From contig JAJZFF010000087.1 in the NCBI GenBank assembly GCA_021805485.1, positions 1-8,293 on the forward strand: DNA of 8,293 bases, read 5' to 3'. The notes under the pieces were generated by a model that was not told where the DNA came from, made no database searches, and saw only the letters and a program-made list of their open reading frames with translations. Position numbers and translations under genes: made by a program. Of the stretch, positions 1 to 6,509 are shown piece by piece. The first letter of the stretch is position 1, and the number at the start of each line of letters is the position of its first letter. Source of the stretch: Pseudomonadota bacterium (GTDB taxonomy: Bacteria > Pseudomonadota > Alphaproteobacteria > Acetobacterales > Acetobacteraceae).

Positions 1-752
1 TCGGCGAATTCGATGCGGGCGACAGGGATGCCGGTCTGCATGATCTCGATCACCGCCGCGACCGCCGCATGCTCGTCAGCAAAGCCGCACACCGCAGCGC
101 CGATCGCCTCTGGAATGCCATACAGCTTCAGTTGCACCTCGGTGATAATGCCGAGCGTGCCCTCCGAGCCGATGAGCAAACGAGTGAGGTCGTAGCCGGT
201 GGACGATTTGCGGACCCGCCCGCCCGTGTCGATCACCGTGCCATCGGCCAGCACGGCGCGAAGGCCGAGCACATTGTCGCGGATCGTGCCGTAGCGCACC
301 GTGGTCGTGCCGGAGGCACGTGTCGCGCACATCCCGCCGATCGTTGCATCCGCCCCAGGGTCGACCGGGAAAAACAGGCCATGGTCGCGCAAATAGGTAT
401 TCAGCTGCCGCCTGGTCACCCCGGCCTCGACCCGTCCGTCGAGATCGGCGTCGTTCACCTCGAGTACGCGGTTCATCCGCGTGAGGTCGAGGCTGATGCC
501 GCCGCGCACCGGCGTCACATGGCCCTCGAGCGAAGTGCCGGCGCCGAACGGCGTCACCGGTACGTCCGTCGCGTGGCAAAGTCGCAATAACCGCGATACT
601 TCTTCGGTCGATTCGGGAAAGACCACGGCATCCGGGAGGCTGGTGGCTGCATTGGCCTCGCCATGGGCATGGGTTTCGCGGATATTGGCGTTCAGGCTGA
701 GCCGGTCGCCGAAAATGGCGCGGGCGGCGTCGATCGTGCTCTGCGTTTCCAT
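1..752 (-). CDS. FAD-linked oxidase, D-lactate dehydrogenase (cytochrome)/GlcD-like, 3' end cut by window
   Basis: The frame is open from ATG 752 to the left edge with no stop, giving the first 250 residues of a protein whose family is usually about 460-480 residues. I read a PCMH-type FAD-binding domain (FAD_binding_4). PFGAGTSLEGH (68-78) is the FAD pyrophosphate loop. DPGADATIGGMCATRASGTT starts at 131, followed by VRYGTIRDNV to 161. STGYDLTRLLIGSEGTLGII spans 184-203. The C-terminal FAD oxidase domain would begin near 215 and is mostly missing. The family oxidises D-2-hydroxy acids such as D-lactate or glycolate and passes electrons to a cytochrome or quinone. The motif set looks closest to the eukaryote-like LDHD/D-lactate dehydrogenase (cytochrome) group, but substrate cannot be fixed from this half. 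No good ribosome binding site precedes ATG 752; the start was chosen because the homologous N-terminus begins there. It is divergent from the metallophosphoesterase gene. Confidence 0.88.
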   Translation of the reverse strand, partial: METQSTIDAARAIFGDRLSLNANIRETHAHGEANAATSLPDAVVFPESTEEVSRLLRLCHATDVPVTPFGAGTSLEGHVTPVRGGISLDLTRMNRVLEVNDADLDGRVEAGVTRRQLNTYLRDHGLFFPVDPGADATIGGMCATRASGTTTVRYGTIRDNVLGLRAVLADGTVIDTGGRVRKSSTGYDLTRLLIGSEGTLGIITEVQLKLYGIPEAIGAAVCGFADEHAAVAAVIEIMQTGIPVARIEFA

Positions 753-872
753 GGCGGCAGGCTATCGTCATTTCCCGGCAAAGTCATGTGCCGGAACAGA
801 AGCCGGCCGCCCAAGCCGACTTGCCCAACCGGCGCGGAGCGAATACCGCATGTCGCCATGCAGACGACAGCG
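753..872. promoter_or_regulatory. Divergent spacer between the FAD oxidase and ymdB-like genes
   Basis: This 120 bp gap lies between two genes transcribed away from each other, so promoters for both should be here. I see no convincing -35/-10 pair. A weak plus-strand candidate is TTGCCC at 821-826 with an AT-richer GAATACC at 841-847, which would give a very short leader. An inverted repeat at 775-794 is listed separately. No small gene or RNA is evident. Confidence 0.4.
775..794. repeat. Short inverted repeat, CCGGCA-N8-TGCCGG
   Basis: Two perfect 6-base arms (775-780 and 789-794) surround an 8-base spacer. It lies 23 bases upstream of the FAD oxidase start, where an operator for that gene would sit. 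In GC-rich DNA a 6-base dyad is common by chance, so the regulatory reading is only a suggestion. Confidence 0.25.
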
Positions 873-1685
873 ATGAAACTCCTCTATCTGGGTGACGTAG
901 TGGGCCGGTCCGGACGGGAAGCGGTAATATCGACCCTGCCCCGCCTGAGGCACGAGCTCGGCATCGATGTGGCGGTGGTCAACGGTGAGAACGCCTCGCA
1001 CGGATTCGGCCTCGCGCCGGACATGGCCGATGCTCTGTTCGCCGCCGGAGCGGATGCCATCACACTCGGCAACCATGCCTGGGACCGCAAGGAGATCATC
1101 CCCTATATCGCGCAGCAGAAGCGGGTCATCAGGCCGCTCAACTTTCCCCCCGGCACGCCGGGGGATGGCATCGTCGACATCACTCTGCCGGACGGCCGGC
1201 GGGTGCTTATCGCCCAGGTCATGGGACGGCTGTTCATGGACCCGATGGACTGTCCGTTCCGCGCGTTGGAAGGCGTTCTGTCGCGGGCACGGCTCGGCGT
1301 GACCCATGCGGCAATCCTCGTCGATTTTCACGGCGAGGCGACGAGCGAAAAGATGGCTTTTGCCCACCGGTTCGACGGCGCGGTGACGGCCGTGCTCGGC
1401 ACCCACACCCATATCCCGACCGCGGATCACCATGTCATGGCCGGGGGCACCGGCTTCATGGCGGATGTCGGCATGTGCGGCGATTATGACAGCGTGATCG
1501 GCATGACCAAGGACGCGGCGATCGGCCGGTTCATCCGCAAGATGCCCGGCGAGCGCCTGCACCCGACCGAAGGGGAGGCGACGGTGTGCGGCGCGCTGAT
1601 CCGCGTCGCCTCCGACGGGCGAGCGCTGGCAGTCGAGCCGGTGCGCCTCGGCGGCCGGCTCGCGCCCGCCATGCCATCACGTTGA
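873..1685 (+). CDS. ymdB: YmdB-family metallophosphoesterase (TIGR00282 type)
   Basis: This is a 270-residue protein, close to the usual 260-270 of the family. The di-metal phosphoesterase residues are all recognisable: D8 in LGDVVGR, E39-N40 in VNGENASHG, N67-H68 in LGNHAWDR, H153 in VDFHGEATSEK, and H178 and H180 in GTHTHIPTAD. Family members such as B. subtilis YmdB hydrolyse 2',3'-cyclic nucleotides and affect RNA turnover and motility or biofilm choice; the protein is soluble and cytoplasmic. The physiological role here is unknown. ATG 873 gives the typical N-terminus MKLLYLGDVVG; an in-frame ATG at 858 would add five residues, and neither has a clear ribosome binding site. The frame is open further upstream but loses family resemblance. 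The 3' end overlaps the convergent cytochrome b561 gene by 9 bp (1677-1685), leaving no room for a private terminator. Confidence 0.93.
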   Translation: MKLLYLGDVVGRSGREAVISTLPRLRHELGIDVAVVNGENASHGFGLAPDMADALFAAGADAITLGNHAWDRKEIIPYIAQQKRVIRPLNFPPGTPGDGIVDITLPDGRRVLIAQVMGRLFMDPMDCPFRALEGVLSRARLGVTHAAILVDFHGEATSEKMAFAHRFDGAVTAVLGTHTHIPTADHHVMAGGTGFMADVGMCGDYDSVIGMTKDAAIGRFIRKMPGERLHPTEGEATVCGALIRVASDGRALAVEPVRLGGRLAPAMPSR

Positions 1686-2216
1686 ACGGCGGCCGGGCAG
1701 CATCCGCCGGATCATGCGCTCGCCGCGCAACTCGTGCCTTACCGCGCCGCCAACATGGGCGATCAGCAGCAGGATTACCGCGATGCCGCCCCAGAAATGG
1801 AGGAATGCGAAAACCTCCTGCACGCCATGATTCTTGCCGACGAAGGCAGGCAGGGTGAACAGGCCAAAGAAGGGCACCTTGCGACCATGTGCCTCGACGA
1901 AAAGGATGCCGAACACCGGCATCGCCAGCAGGAGCGCGTAGAACAGAATCTGGGTCGTATGCGCAGCGATCCGGAACGGCCGGCCGATTTCCTCGGGCAA
2001 CTCCGGCGCGCCGGTGCGCCGCCGGATGAAAAGGCGGACCAGCATCAGCGCCAGAATGGCAAGACCGAAACTCATGTGCAGGAAGGCGAGCGGCTTGTGA
2101 ACGGATCTTGGAATCAGGTCGTAATGCAGAAGCAGCCCGGCAATGACGAGCCCTATGACGGTCAGGGCGATCAACCAATGCAGGAACTGGATGGATGGGC
2201 GATAACGGTCGTCCAT
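1677..2216 (-). CDS. cybB: Cytochrome b561 (CybB family), di-heme membrane protein
   Basis: A 179-residue integral membrane protein with four hydrophobic segments at about 10-30, 43-63, 86-107 and 137-159, the standard b561 layout and length. Histidines expected to hold two b hemes are in place: H13 in the FLHW motif, H47 in FLHMSFG, H140 in FLHFWGG and H154 in IAHVGG. H130 (GKNHGVQE) is a conserved-looking loop residue. Prokaryotic b561 proteins move electrons between quinol and other acceptors, and E. coli CybB is a superoxide:ubiquinone oxidoreductase; the partner here cannot be told. The tail is basic (RGERMIRRMLPGRR), fitting a cytoplasmic C-terminus. ATG 2216 gives the family's usual start (MDDRYRPSIQFLHW). 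The gene is divergent from the RNase H-like gene and convergent with the phosphoesterase. Confidence 0.92.
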   Translation of the reverse strand: MDDRYRPSIQFLHWLIALTVIGLVIAGLLLHYDLIPRSVHKPLAFLHMSFGLAILALMLVRLFIRRRTGAPELPEEIGRPFRIAAHTTQILFYALLLAMPVFGILFVEAHGRKVPFFGLFTLPAFVGKNHGVQEVFAFLHFWGGIAVILLLIAHVGGAVRHELRGERMIRRMLPGRRST

Positions 2217-2264
2217 GAATTGACCTCGAATGATGTGCCAATTCTCTGATCACAGGAAAATGGC
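2217..2264. promoter_or_regulatory. 48 bp divergent gap with GAATTG/CAATTC dyad and TTGACC element
   Basis: This gap must hold or abut the promoters of cytochrome b561 and of the RNase H-like gene. It contains GAATTG at 2217-2222 and its complement CAATTC at 2239-2244, 16 bases apart, starting right against the b561 start codon. TTGACC at 2220-2225 resembles a plus-strand -35 box, but no good -10 follows, and the implied transcript start would fall in the ribosome binding site. The elements are visible; their function is inference. Confidence 0.3.
2254..2258 (+). promoter_or_regulatory. Ribosome binding site AGGAA for the RNase H-like gene
   Basis: AGGAA ends six bases before GTG 2265 and twelve before the in-frame ATG 2271, so it favours the GTG start. 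An ATG at 2260 is out of frame. Confidence 0.5.
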
Positions 2265-3269
2265 GTGGCAATGGCAGCCTCATTGCGTCAATCGTACAGT
2301 TTGTTAAGCCCTGTTGTCGCGGCTCACGCCGACTGGAGCGTCAACGCGGACAAGCGCTGGATGAGCGTCGCCCGGCGAGATGACGGTCTCTGGAAGATCG
2401 GCATGCCCGAGAAAGTAGGCGATGCCACAACCCTTGCCGCGCGGCTGCTCGACCGCGCCGCCGGTGCTGCCGTGGTTCTCGGCGTGGATTTCCCGCTCGG
2501 CCTGCCCCGCGCCTATTCGAATATTGCGGGCATCGCTGATTTCACCGTCTGGCTCGCCGGACTCGATCCGGCAGATGGTGTCTTCCGCCCGTGTGCGACC
2601 CTCGATGAGGTCAGCCTGGCCCGTCCGTTCTACCCGCTGAAGAGCATGGCCGGTGCCGGGCAGATGGCACGCCTCGCTGCCGCTCTCGGCCTGAATGACG
2701 CCGCCGCATTGCGCCGCGCGGTCGATTGCCGGACCGCGCGGCGGCCGGCGGGCGCGCCGCTATTCTGGACGATGGGCGCCAACCAGTGCGGCAAGGCAGC
2801 GTTATCCGGTTGGCGGGACTGCCTGCTGCCAACCTTTACCCGGAACGTTCCGCTGCGGCTCTGGCCCTTCGCCGGCACGCTGCCAGATCTTCTGGCTCCC
2901 GGCTGCGTCGCCATCGCCGAAACCTATCCGGCTGAAGCCATGGTCCAGACCGGACTGAAACTCGTGGGCAGCAAGCGGCGTCGGCAGGACCGCTCGGCAC
3001 TTTCCCCGGCCCTCCGCGCGCATTTCGCGGCTTGCCGCCACACCCCCGCACGGGATCTCGTCGCATTGATCGAAGATGGTTTTGGCGCTCGGCCAGAGGG
3101 AGAAGACGCGTTCGACTCGCTGCTCGGCGTGCTTGGGCTGATCCGGGTGATCGACGGCGCGCCGGATGGCACAGAAGCCGGGTTGCCCGGCAATGAACCC
3201 GTTATCCGCGCGACCGAGGGCTGGGTTCTGGGCCAGGTCGATCCGCCGCTGCCTCCCGTTCGTGCATGA
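2265..3269 (+). CDS. DUF429-like predicted nuclease, RNase H-type fold
   Basis: A 334-residue soluble protein of unknown function. The order of motifs resembles DUF429 proteins, which are predicted RNase H-fold enzymes: HADWSV with D23 on a first strand, VLGVDFPLGLPRAYS with D75, AETYPAEA with E219, and EDAFDSLLGVLG with D281/D284. Such spaced acidic residues could bind the two catalytic metals of this fold. RPFYPLKS (120-127), FWTMGANQCG (167-176) and EGWVLG (316-321) look like further family-specific blocks. No experimental role is known to me, so substrate and pathway are open. GTG 2265 is chosen from the AGGAA spacing; ATG 2271 or a later start near the ADWS block is possible, since the first about 20 residues do not look conserved. 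The last 22 codons overlap the PaiB-like gene on the other strand. Confidence 0.75.
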   Translation: MAMAASLRQSYSLLSPVVAAHADWSVNADKRWMSVARRDDGLWKIGMPEKVGDATTLAARLLDRAAGAAVVLGVDFPLGLPRAYSNIAGIADFTVWLAGLDPADGVFRPCATLDEVSLARPFYPLKSMAGAGQMARLAAALGLNDAAALRRAVDCRTARRPAGAPLFWTMGANQCGKAALSGWRDCLLPTFTRNVPLRLWPFAGTLPDLLAPGCVAIAETYPAEAMVQTGLKLVGSKRRRQDRSALSPALRAHFAACRHTPARDLVALIEDGFGARPEGEDAFDSLLGVLGLIRVIDGAPDGTEAGLPGNEPVIRATEGWVLGQVDPPLPPVRA

Positions 3270-3873
3270 GGGCGGCTTCCTCGGCGCGGCCTGACGCCGC
3301 GAGCGCGGCGATGACGCCGGCGCGGTCGGCCGGGGGGCGGTTCTGGCTGAGCTTGCGCTTGGCGATGACCGAACGCACCGTCATCACCACACCGACAATG
3401 CCCTTGAGCTGGGCGGCAATGAAGTCTTCTGGTGCGTCATCCACATGCCATGGATTGGGCTGGGGCGCCTCTTCGCGGTCGGTCAAGGCAGTGACAATGT
3501 CGCGTAGCCGGATCGGATCCTCGATGATTTCGACCGCGCCCTGCAGATGCACAGCCTCGTAATTCCAGGTCGGAACGACGCGGCCAGTCTCGCGCTTGGT
3601 CGCATACCAGCCGGGCGAGACGTAAAAATCATGCGCCTGGAAGATCGCCATGGCCGGCGCGCCATCGCGCAGCACGTGCCATTGGCGGTTGGCGCGCGCG
3701 AGATGCCCGACGAGCGTACCGTGCGGTGCCGGGTCGGGAAAATGGAGCAGCGGCAGATGCGTCGCCTCCAGCCCTGCCTCCCCGGCACTGACGAGAACGG
3801 GCAAGCGGCAGGCGCGCATGATCGCCGCGATGATTGCGGGATCATCCTCGGCGAAAGCCGGCGGAGTATACAT
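3202..3873 (-). CDS. paiB: PaiB-like FMN-binding protein (negative transcriptional regulator family)
   Basis: A 223-residue protein opening with MYTPPAFAEDDPA, the hallmark start of the PaiB family. Further family blocks are GLEATHLPLL (34-43), GHLARANRQWH (56-66), FYVSPGWYATKRE (83-95), VPTWNYEAVHLQG (100-112) and a KLSQNRP block near 174-180 followed by ADRAGVIAAL. The fold is a split barrel that binds flavin. B. subtilis PaiB is described as a repressor of sporulation and protease genes, but direct DNA binding by distant members is unproven. Its usual partner PaiA, an acetyltransferase, is not seen nearby. The start lies nine bases after the aroKB stop with no strong ribosome binding site, so cotranscription and perhaps coupling with aroKB are likely. 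Family resemblance ends around residue 203; the Pro/Arg-rich tail beyond that is exactly the part overlapping the convergent gene. Confidence 0.88.
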   Translation of the reverse strand: MYTPPAFAEDDPAIIAAIMRACRLPVLVSAGEAGLEATHLPLLHFPDPAPHGTLVGHLARANRQWHVLRDGAPAMAIFQAHDFYVSPGWYATKRETGRVVPTWNYEAVHLQGAVEIIEDPIRLRDIVTALTDREEAPQPNPWHVDDAPEDFIAAQLKGIVGVVMTVRSVIAKRKLSQNRPPADRAGVIAALAASGRAEEAALMHEREAAADRPGPEPSPRSRG

Positions 3874-3882
3874 TGGCGTCGA

Positions 3883-5541
3883 TCAGCCCGCGCCACAGGC
3901 CGCAAGCGTTGCCCGAACGGCTTCCTGCGGCACCTCGCGGCTAGTGAACGCACTGCCGATCCCACGGGCCAAAACGAAGGCTAGCCTGCCGTCCCGCATC
4001 TTCTTGTCGCTCTGCATGTGGCCGAGCAGCGCTTCCGCGTTCCAGCCGCCGATCCGGTGCGGAAGGCCGACCTCGTCCAGATGCGCGGCAATGCGCGGAA
4101 CGATTCCCGCATCGCAATAACCAAGACGGGCCGAGAGGTCGAAAGCGCAAACCATGCCGATCGCCACCGCCTCGCCGTGCAGCAGCGCCTCGCCATAACC
4201 GGTCTCGGCCTCGAAGGCGTGAGCGAAAGTGTGGCCGAGATTGAGCAGCGCGCGGCCATCCCGCTTGGCCTGCTCGCGCGGATCGGCCATCACCACCTGC
4301 GCCTTGAAGGCAACAGCGCGGGCAATCGCTTCTTCCTGCAAGCCCTGGTCGCCACCAAGCAGCGCGGCGCCATGGGCTTCGCACCATTCATAGAGCGCGG
4401 GATCGGCGATGAGCCCCGCCTTGACGATTTCAGCATAGCCTGCGGCGGCCTGGCGCCGCGACAGGGTGGCCAACGTATCGCTGTCGATGACGACAAGACG
4501 CGGCTGATGAAACGCGCCGATCAGGTTCTTGCCGTGGCGCGAATTGACGCCGGTCTTGCCACCGACGCTGGAATCAACCTGCGCGAGCAGCGAGGTCGGA
4601 ACCTGCGCGAAGGGCAGCCCGCGCAGCACGCTGGAAGCAGCGAACCCGGCCAGATCGCCGATGACGCCGCCGCCAAGCGCGATGATCGCGGTCTGCCGCT
4701 CCGGCTTCAGGGCAAGAATGTCCTCAACCAGTGCGGCAAAACGGGAGAGGCTTTTTGATCCTTCGCCCGGCGGAACCACGATCCGGTCGTGGATGAAGCC
4801 CGCATCGTCAAGCGCGCGTTCGAGTCGCGGCAGATGTGTCTGCGCCACGTTCGCGTCGGTCACCACCACGGCGCGACGCGACGGCAGGGCTGCGGCGAGA
4901 CGGACACCCGCGCCATCGAGCAATCCGCGGCCGATCACCACGTCATAGCCGGCATCGGGAAGCTCGATCCGAATGGTCCGCTCGGGCGCGTGGCGAGCGA
5001 TGGCAGCGGCAACGGTCTCGGTGGTCATGTCAGGCGGGGCCTCGGTACTGTCAACGATGATGTCCGCTTCGGCATAGACCGGCGCACGCAGCGCGGAAAG
5101 CCGGGACAGGATTTCGGCAGGGTCGCCCTGATTAAGCAGTGGCCGATGGGTGCGGCCGCGCACCCGGGCCAGAAGCACGTCGAGCGTCGCCCGCAGCCAG
5201 ACGGAAATGGCCCGCGCGCCAATCACTGCGCGGGTCTCGGGGTCCATGAAGGCGCCGCCGCCGGTCGCCAGAACGATCGGCGGACCGGCCAAAAGCTCGG
5301 CAATCATGGCCCTTTCGCGCGCCCGGAAGGCGGCTTCGCCTTCTGAAGCGAAAATATCCGCAACCGTCTTGCCCGCGGCCGCCTCAATCTCGGCATCGGA
5401 ATCGTGAAACGGCAGGGCCAGTTGGGCCGCGAGCCGGCGGCCGACCGCCGACTTGCCAGCCCCCATCAGTCCGATCAGCACGATGCTGCGCATCGGCAAG
5501 GCGACAGGAAGGCCGGGTGAATGAAAACTCTTGTCGAACAT
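3883..5541 (-). CDS. aroKB: Fused shikimate kinase/3-dehydroquinate synthase
   Basis: A 552-residue fusion of two cytoplasmic shikimate-pathway enzymes. Residues about 17-170 are shikimate kinase (step 5): Walker A GLMGAGKSA at 24-32, DSDAEIE at 47-53, FRARERA near 72-78, ATGGGAF at 92-98 and the lid segment RGRTHRPLL at 128-136. Residues about 190-552 are dehydroquinate synthase (step 2): NAD-binding GGGVIGDLAG at 290-299, PTSLLAQVDSSVGGKTGVNS at 315-334, and the probable zinc ligands E371 (YAEIVKAG), H437 (NLGHTFAH) and H455 (LLHGEAVAIGM). All expected catalytic motifs are intact, so both halves should work. The start is uncertain: ATG 5541, ATG 5493 (just before RSIVLIGLMG) and GTG 5559 are in frame and none has a clear ribosome binding site. 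I chose 5541 because alphaproteobacterial kinases often carry a short N-terminal extension. The gene is head to head with xerD and leads into the PaiB-like gene. Confidence 0.95.
   Translation of the reverse strand: MFDKSFHSPGLPVALPMRSIVLIGLMGAGKSAVGRRLAAQLALPFHDSDAEIEAAAGKTVADIFASEGEAAFRARERAMIAELLAGPPIVLATGGGAFMDPETRAVIGARAISVWLRATLDVLLARVRGRTHRPLLNQGDPAEILSRLSALRAPVYAEADIIVDSTEAPPDMTTETVAAAIARHAPERTIRIELPDAGYDVVIGRGLLDGAGVRLAAALPSRRAVVVTDANVAQTHLPRLERALDDAGFIHDRIVVPPGEGSKSLSRFAALVEDILALKPERQTAIIALGGGVIGDLAGFAASSVLRGLPFAQVPTSLLAQVDSSVGGKTGVNSRHGKNLIGAFHQPRLVVIDSDTLATLSRRQAAAGYAEIVKAGLIADPALYEWCEAHGAALLGGDQGLQEEAIARAVAFKAQVVMADPREQAKRDGRALLNLGHTFAHAFEAETGYGEALLHGEAVAIGMVCAFDLSARLGYCDAGIVPRIAAHLDEVGLPHRIGGWNAEALLGHMQSDKKMRDGRLAFVLARGIGSAFTSREVPQEAVRATLAACGAG
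5506..5512 (+). promoter_or_regulatory. Shine-Dalgarno-like AGGAAGG upstream of ATG 5521
   Basis: AGGAAGG ends eight bases before ATG 5521, an in-frame start that would add 16 residues to XerD. The site lies inside the possible 5' coding part of aroKB on the other strand. Homology favours ATG 5569, while this site favours 5521; it is the main evidence for the longer protein. Confidence 0.35.
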
Positions 5542-5568
5542 TGTGCTGCGGCTTACCACAAAAACACG

Positions 5569-6483
5569 ATGGCACTAGAGCGGCATATCGAGGCCTTCCT
5601 TGAATCAATGGTCGCAGAGCGCGGCGCGGCGCGGAATACTATTCTTGCGTATCAAGCCGATCTCGCAGACTTTGCGGCGTTCTGCGCCTCTCGTGGGCAT
5701 GGACCAGCCGAAGCCGACGCGGCAAGCGTGGCCGACTATCTCGGCGGCCTCGCCACGGCTGGACTTTCCGCGCGCACTCAGGCGCGCCGCCTGTCATCCC
5801 TGAGGCAGTTCCAGCGCTTCCTGCTGCGTGACGGGCAACGTGCCGATGATCCGACGGCCCTGACTTCGTCACCGAAACTTGCGCGCACACTGCCAAAGAC
5901 GATCAGCGAGGCGGAGGTCGACGCACTGCTCACCGCCGCGGCGGCAATGCCCGGTCAAGCCGGACGGGTCGCCGAGGCGGGACTGGAAATACTTTACGCC
6001 ACCGGCATGCGAATTTCCGAGCTTCTCGTGCTGCCCGCAAATGCTCTGTCCACCGATGCCTCTGCCTTGCTGATCAAGGGTAAAGGGGGGCGGGAGCGCA
6101 TCGTGCCGCTCTCCGCCGCCGCTCGAGATGCTGCGGCCAGATTACGTGAAATGAACCGGAAACGCCCCAGCCGGCACCTGTTCCCGGGACGCCGCATGGG
6201 ATTTCCGATGACGCGCCAAGCCTTCGCACGGCAGCTCAAGAGGGTCGCGGTCATGGCGGGGATCGACCCTGCCCGCCTCTCACCCCACAGCCTGCGCCAC
6301 GCCTTTGCGACCCACCTCCTGGCGCGCGGCGCTGATCTGCGCAGCCTGCAGACCCTGCTCGGCCACGCCGATATCTCGACGACCCAGATCTACACCCACG
6401 TTCTCGCGGAACGGCTGCAAAAGCTGGTGGAGGAGCACCACCCGCTGGCTACTCGGCCGGGCCAGCGAAAGACGCCAGCCTAA
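5569..6483 (+). CDS. xerD: Tyrosine recombinase XerD
   Basis: A 304-residue site-specific recombinase. An N-terminal SAM-like core-binding domain (about 1-105) precedes the catalytic domain. The tyrosine-recombinase residues are complete: R148 in YATGMRISELL, K172 in IKGKGGRERIVP, H240 and R243 in PHSLRHAFATHL, H266 in LLGHADIS and nucleophile Y275 in TTQIYTHV. With the start at ATG 5569, R148 and K172 match the E. coli XerD numbering. The C-terminal LQKLVEEHHPLA helix is typical of XerD rather than XerC. XerD works with XerC at dif to resolve chromosome dimers at the septum under FtsK control. Placement facing aroK/aroB is common in Alphaproteobacteria, so this is the housekeeping enzyme, not a phage or integron integrase. 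No dif-like site was seen in the window. ATG 5521 has a better ribosome binding site and would give 320 residues, so the start is not settled. Confidence 0.95.
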   Translation: MALERHIEAFLESMVAERGAARNTILAYQADLADFAAFCASRGHGPAEADAASVADYLGGLATAGLSARTQARRLSSLRQFQRFLLRDGQRADDPTALTSSPKLARTLPKTISEAEVDALLTAAAAMPGQAGRVAEAGLEILYATGMRISELLVLPANALSTDASALLIKGKGGRERIVPLSAAARDAAARLREMNRKRPSRHLFPGRRMGFPMTRQAFARQLKRVAVMAGIDPARLSPHSLRHAFATHLLARGADLRSLQTLLGHADISTTQIYTHVLAERLQKLVEEHHPLATRPGQRKTPA

Positions 6484-6509
6484 GATTGCCGCCACGGGTA
6501 CCGGCCAGC

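Noticed and set aside
76..771. A 231-codon minus-strand open frame overlapping the left-edge gene
   Set aside because: It is Arg/His-rich low-complexity sequence with no family motifs and lies one frame off the clearly recognisable FAD oxidase, so it is a GC-driven shadow.
663..872. Upstream extension of the YmdB-like protein to position 663
   Set aside because: The extra residues lie antisense to the start of the FAD oxidase and across the spacer and do not resemble the family, whose N-terminus begins at MKLLYLGD.
768..1562. A 264-codon minus-strand open frame opposite the YmdB-like gene
   Set aside because: It is antisense to a protein with a full set of catalytic residues and shows no motif of its own.
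1677..1685. The 9 bp convergent overlap of the phosphoesterase and cytochrome b561 genes as something unusual
   Set aside because: Short tail overlaps are common in compact bacterial genomes and neither protein is altered by it.
4018..4758. A 246-codon plus-strand open frame opposite aroKB
   Set aside because: It lies entirely against conserved dehydroquinate synthase codons and its translation has no recognisable domain.
5569..6483. Tyrosine recombinase as a sign of a phage, integron or genomic island
   Set aside because: Residue numbering, the XerD-type C-terminus and the aroKB neighbour mark it as housekeeping XerD; no att-like repeats, tRNA or cargo genes are nearby.
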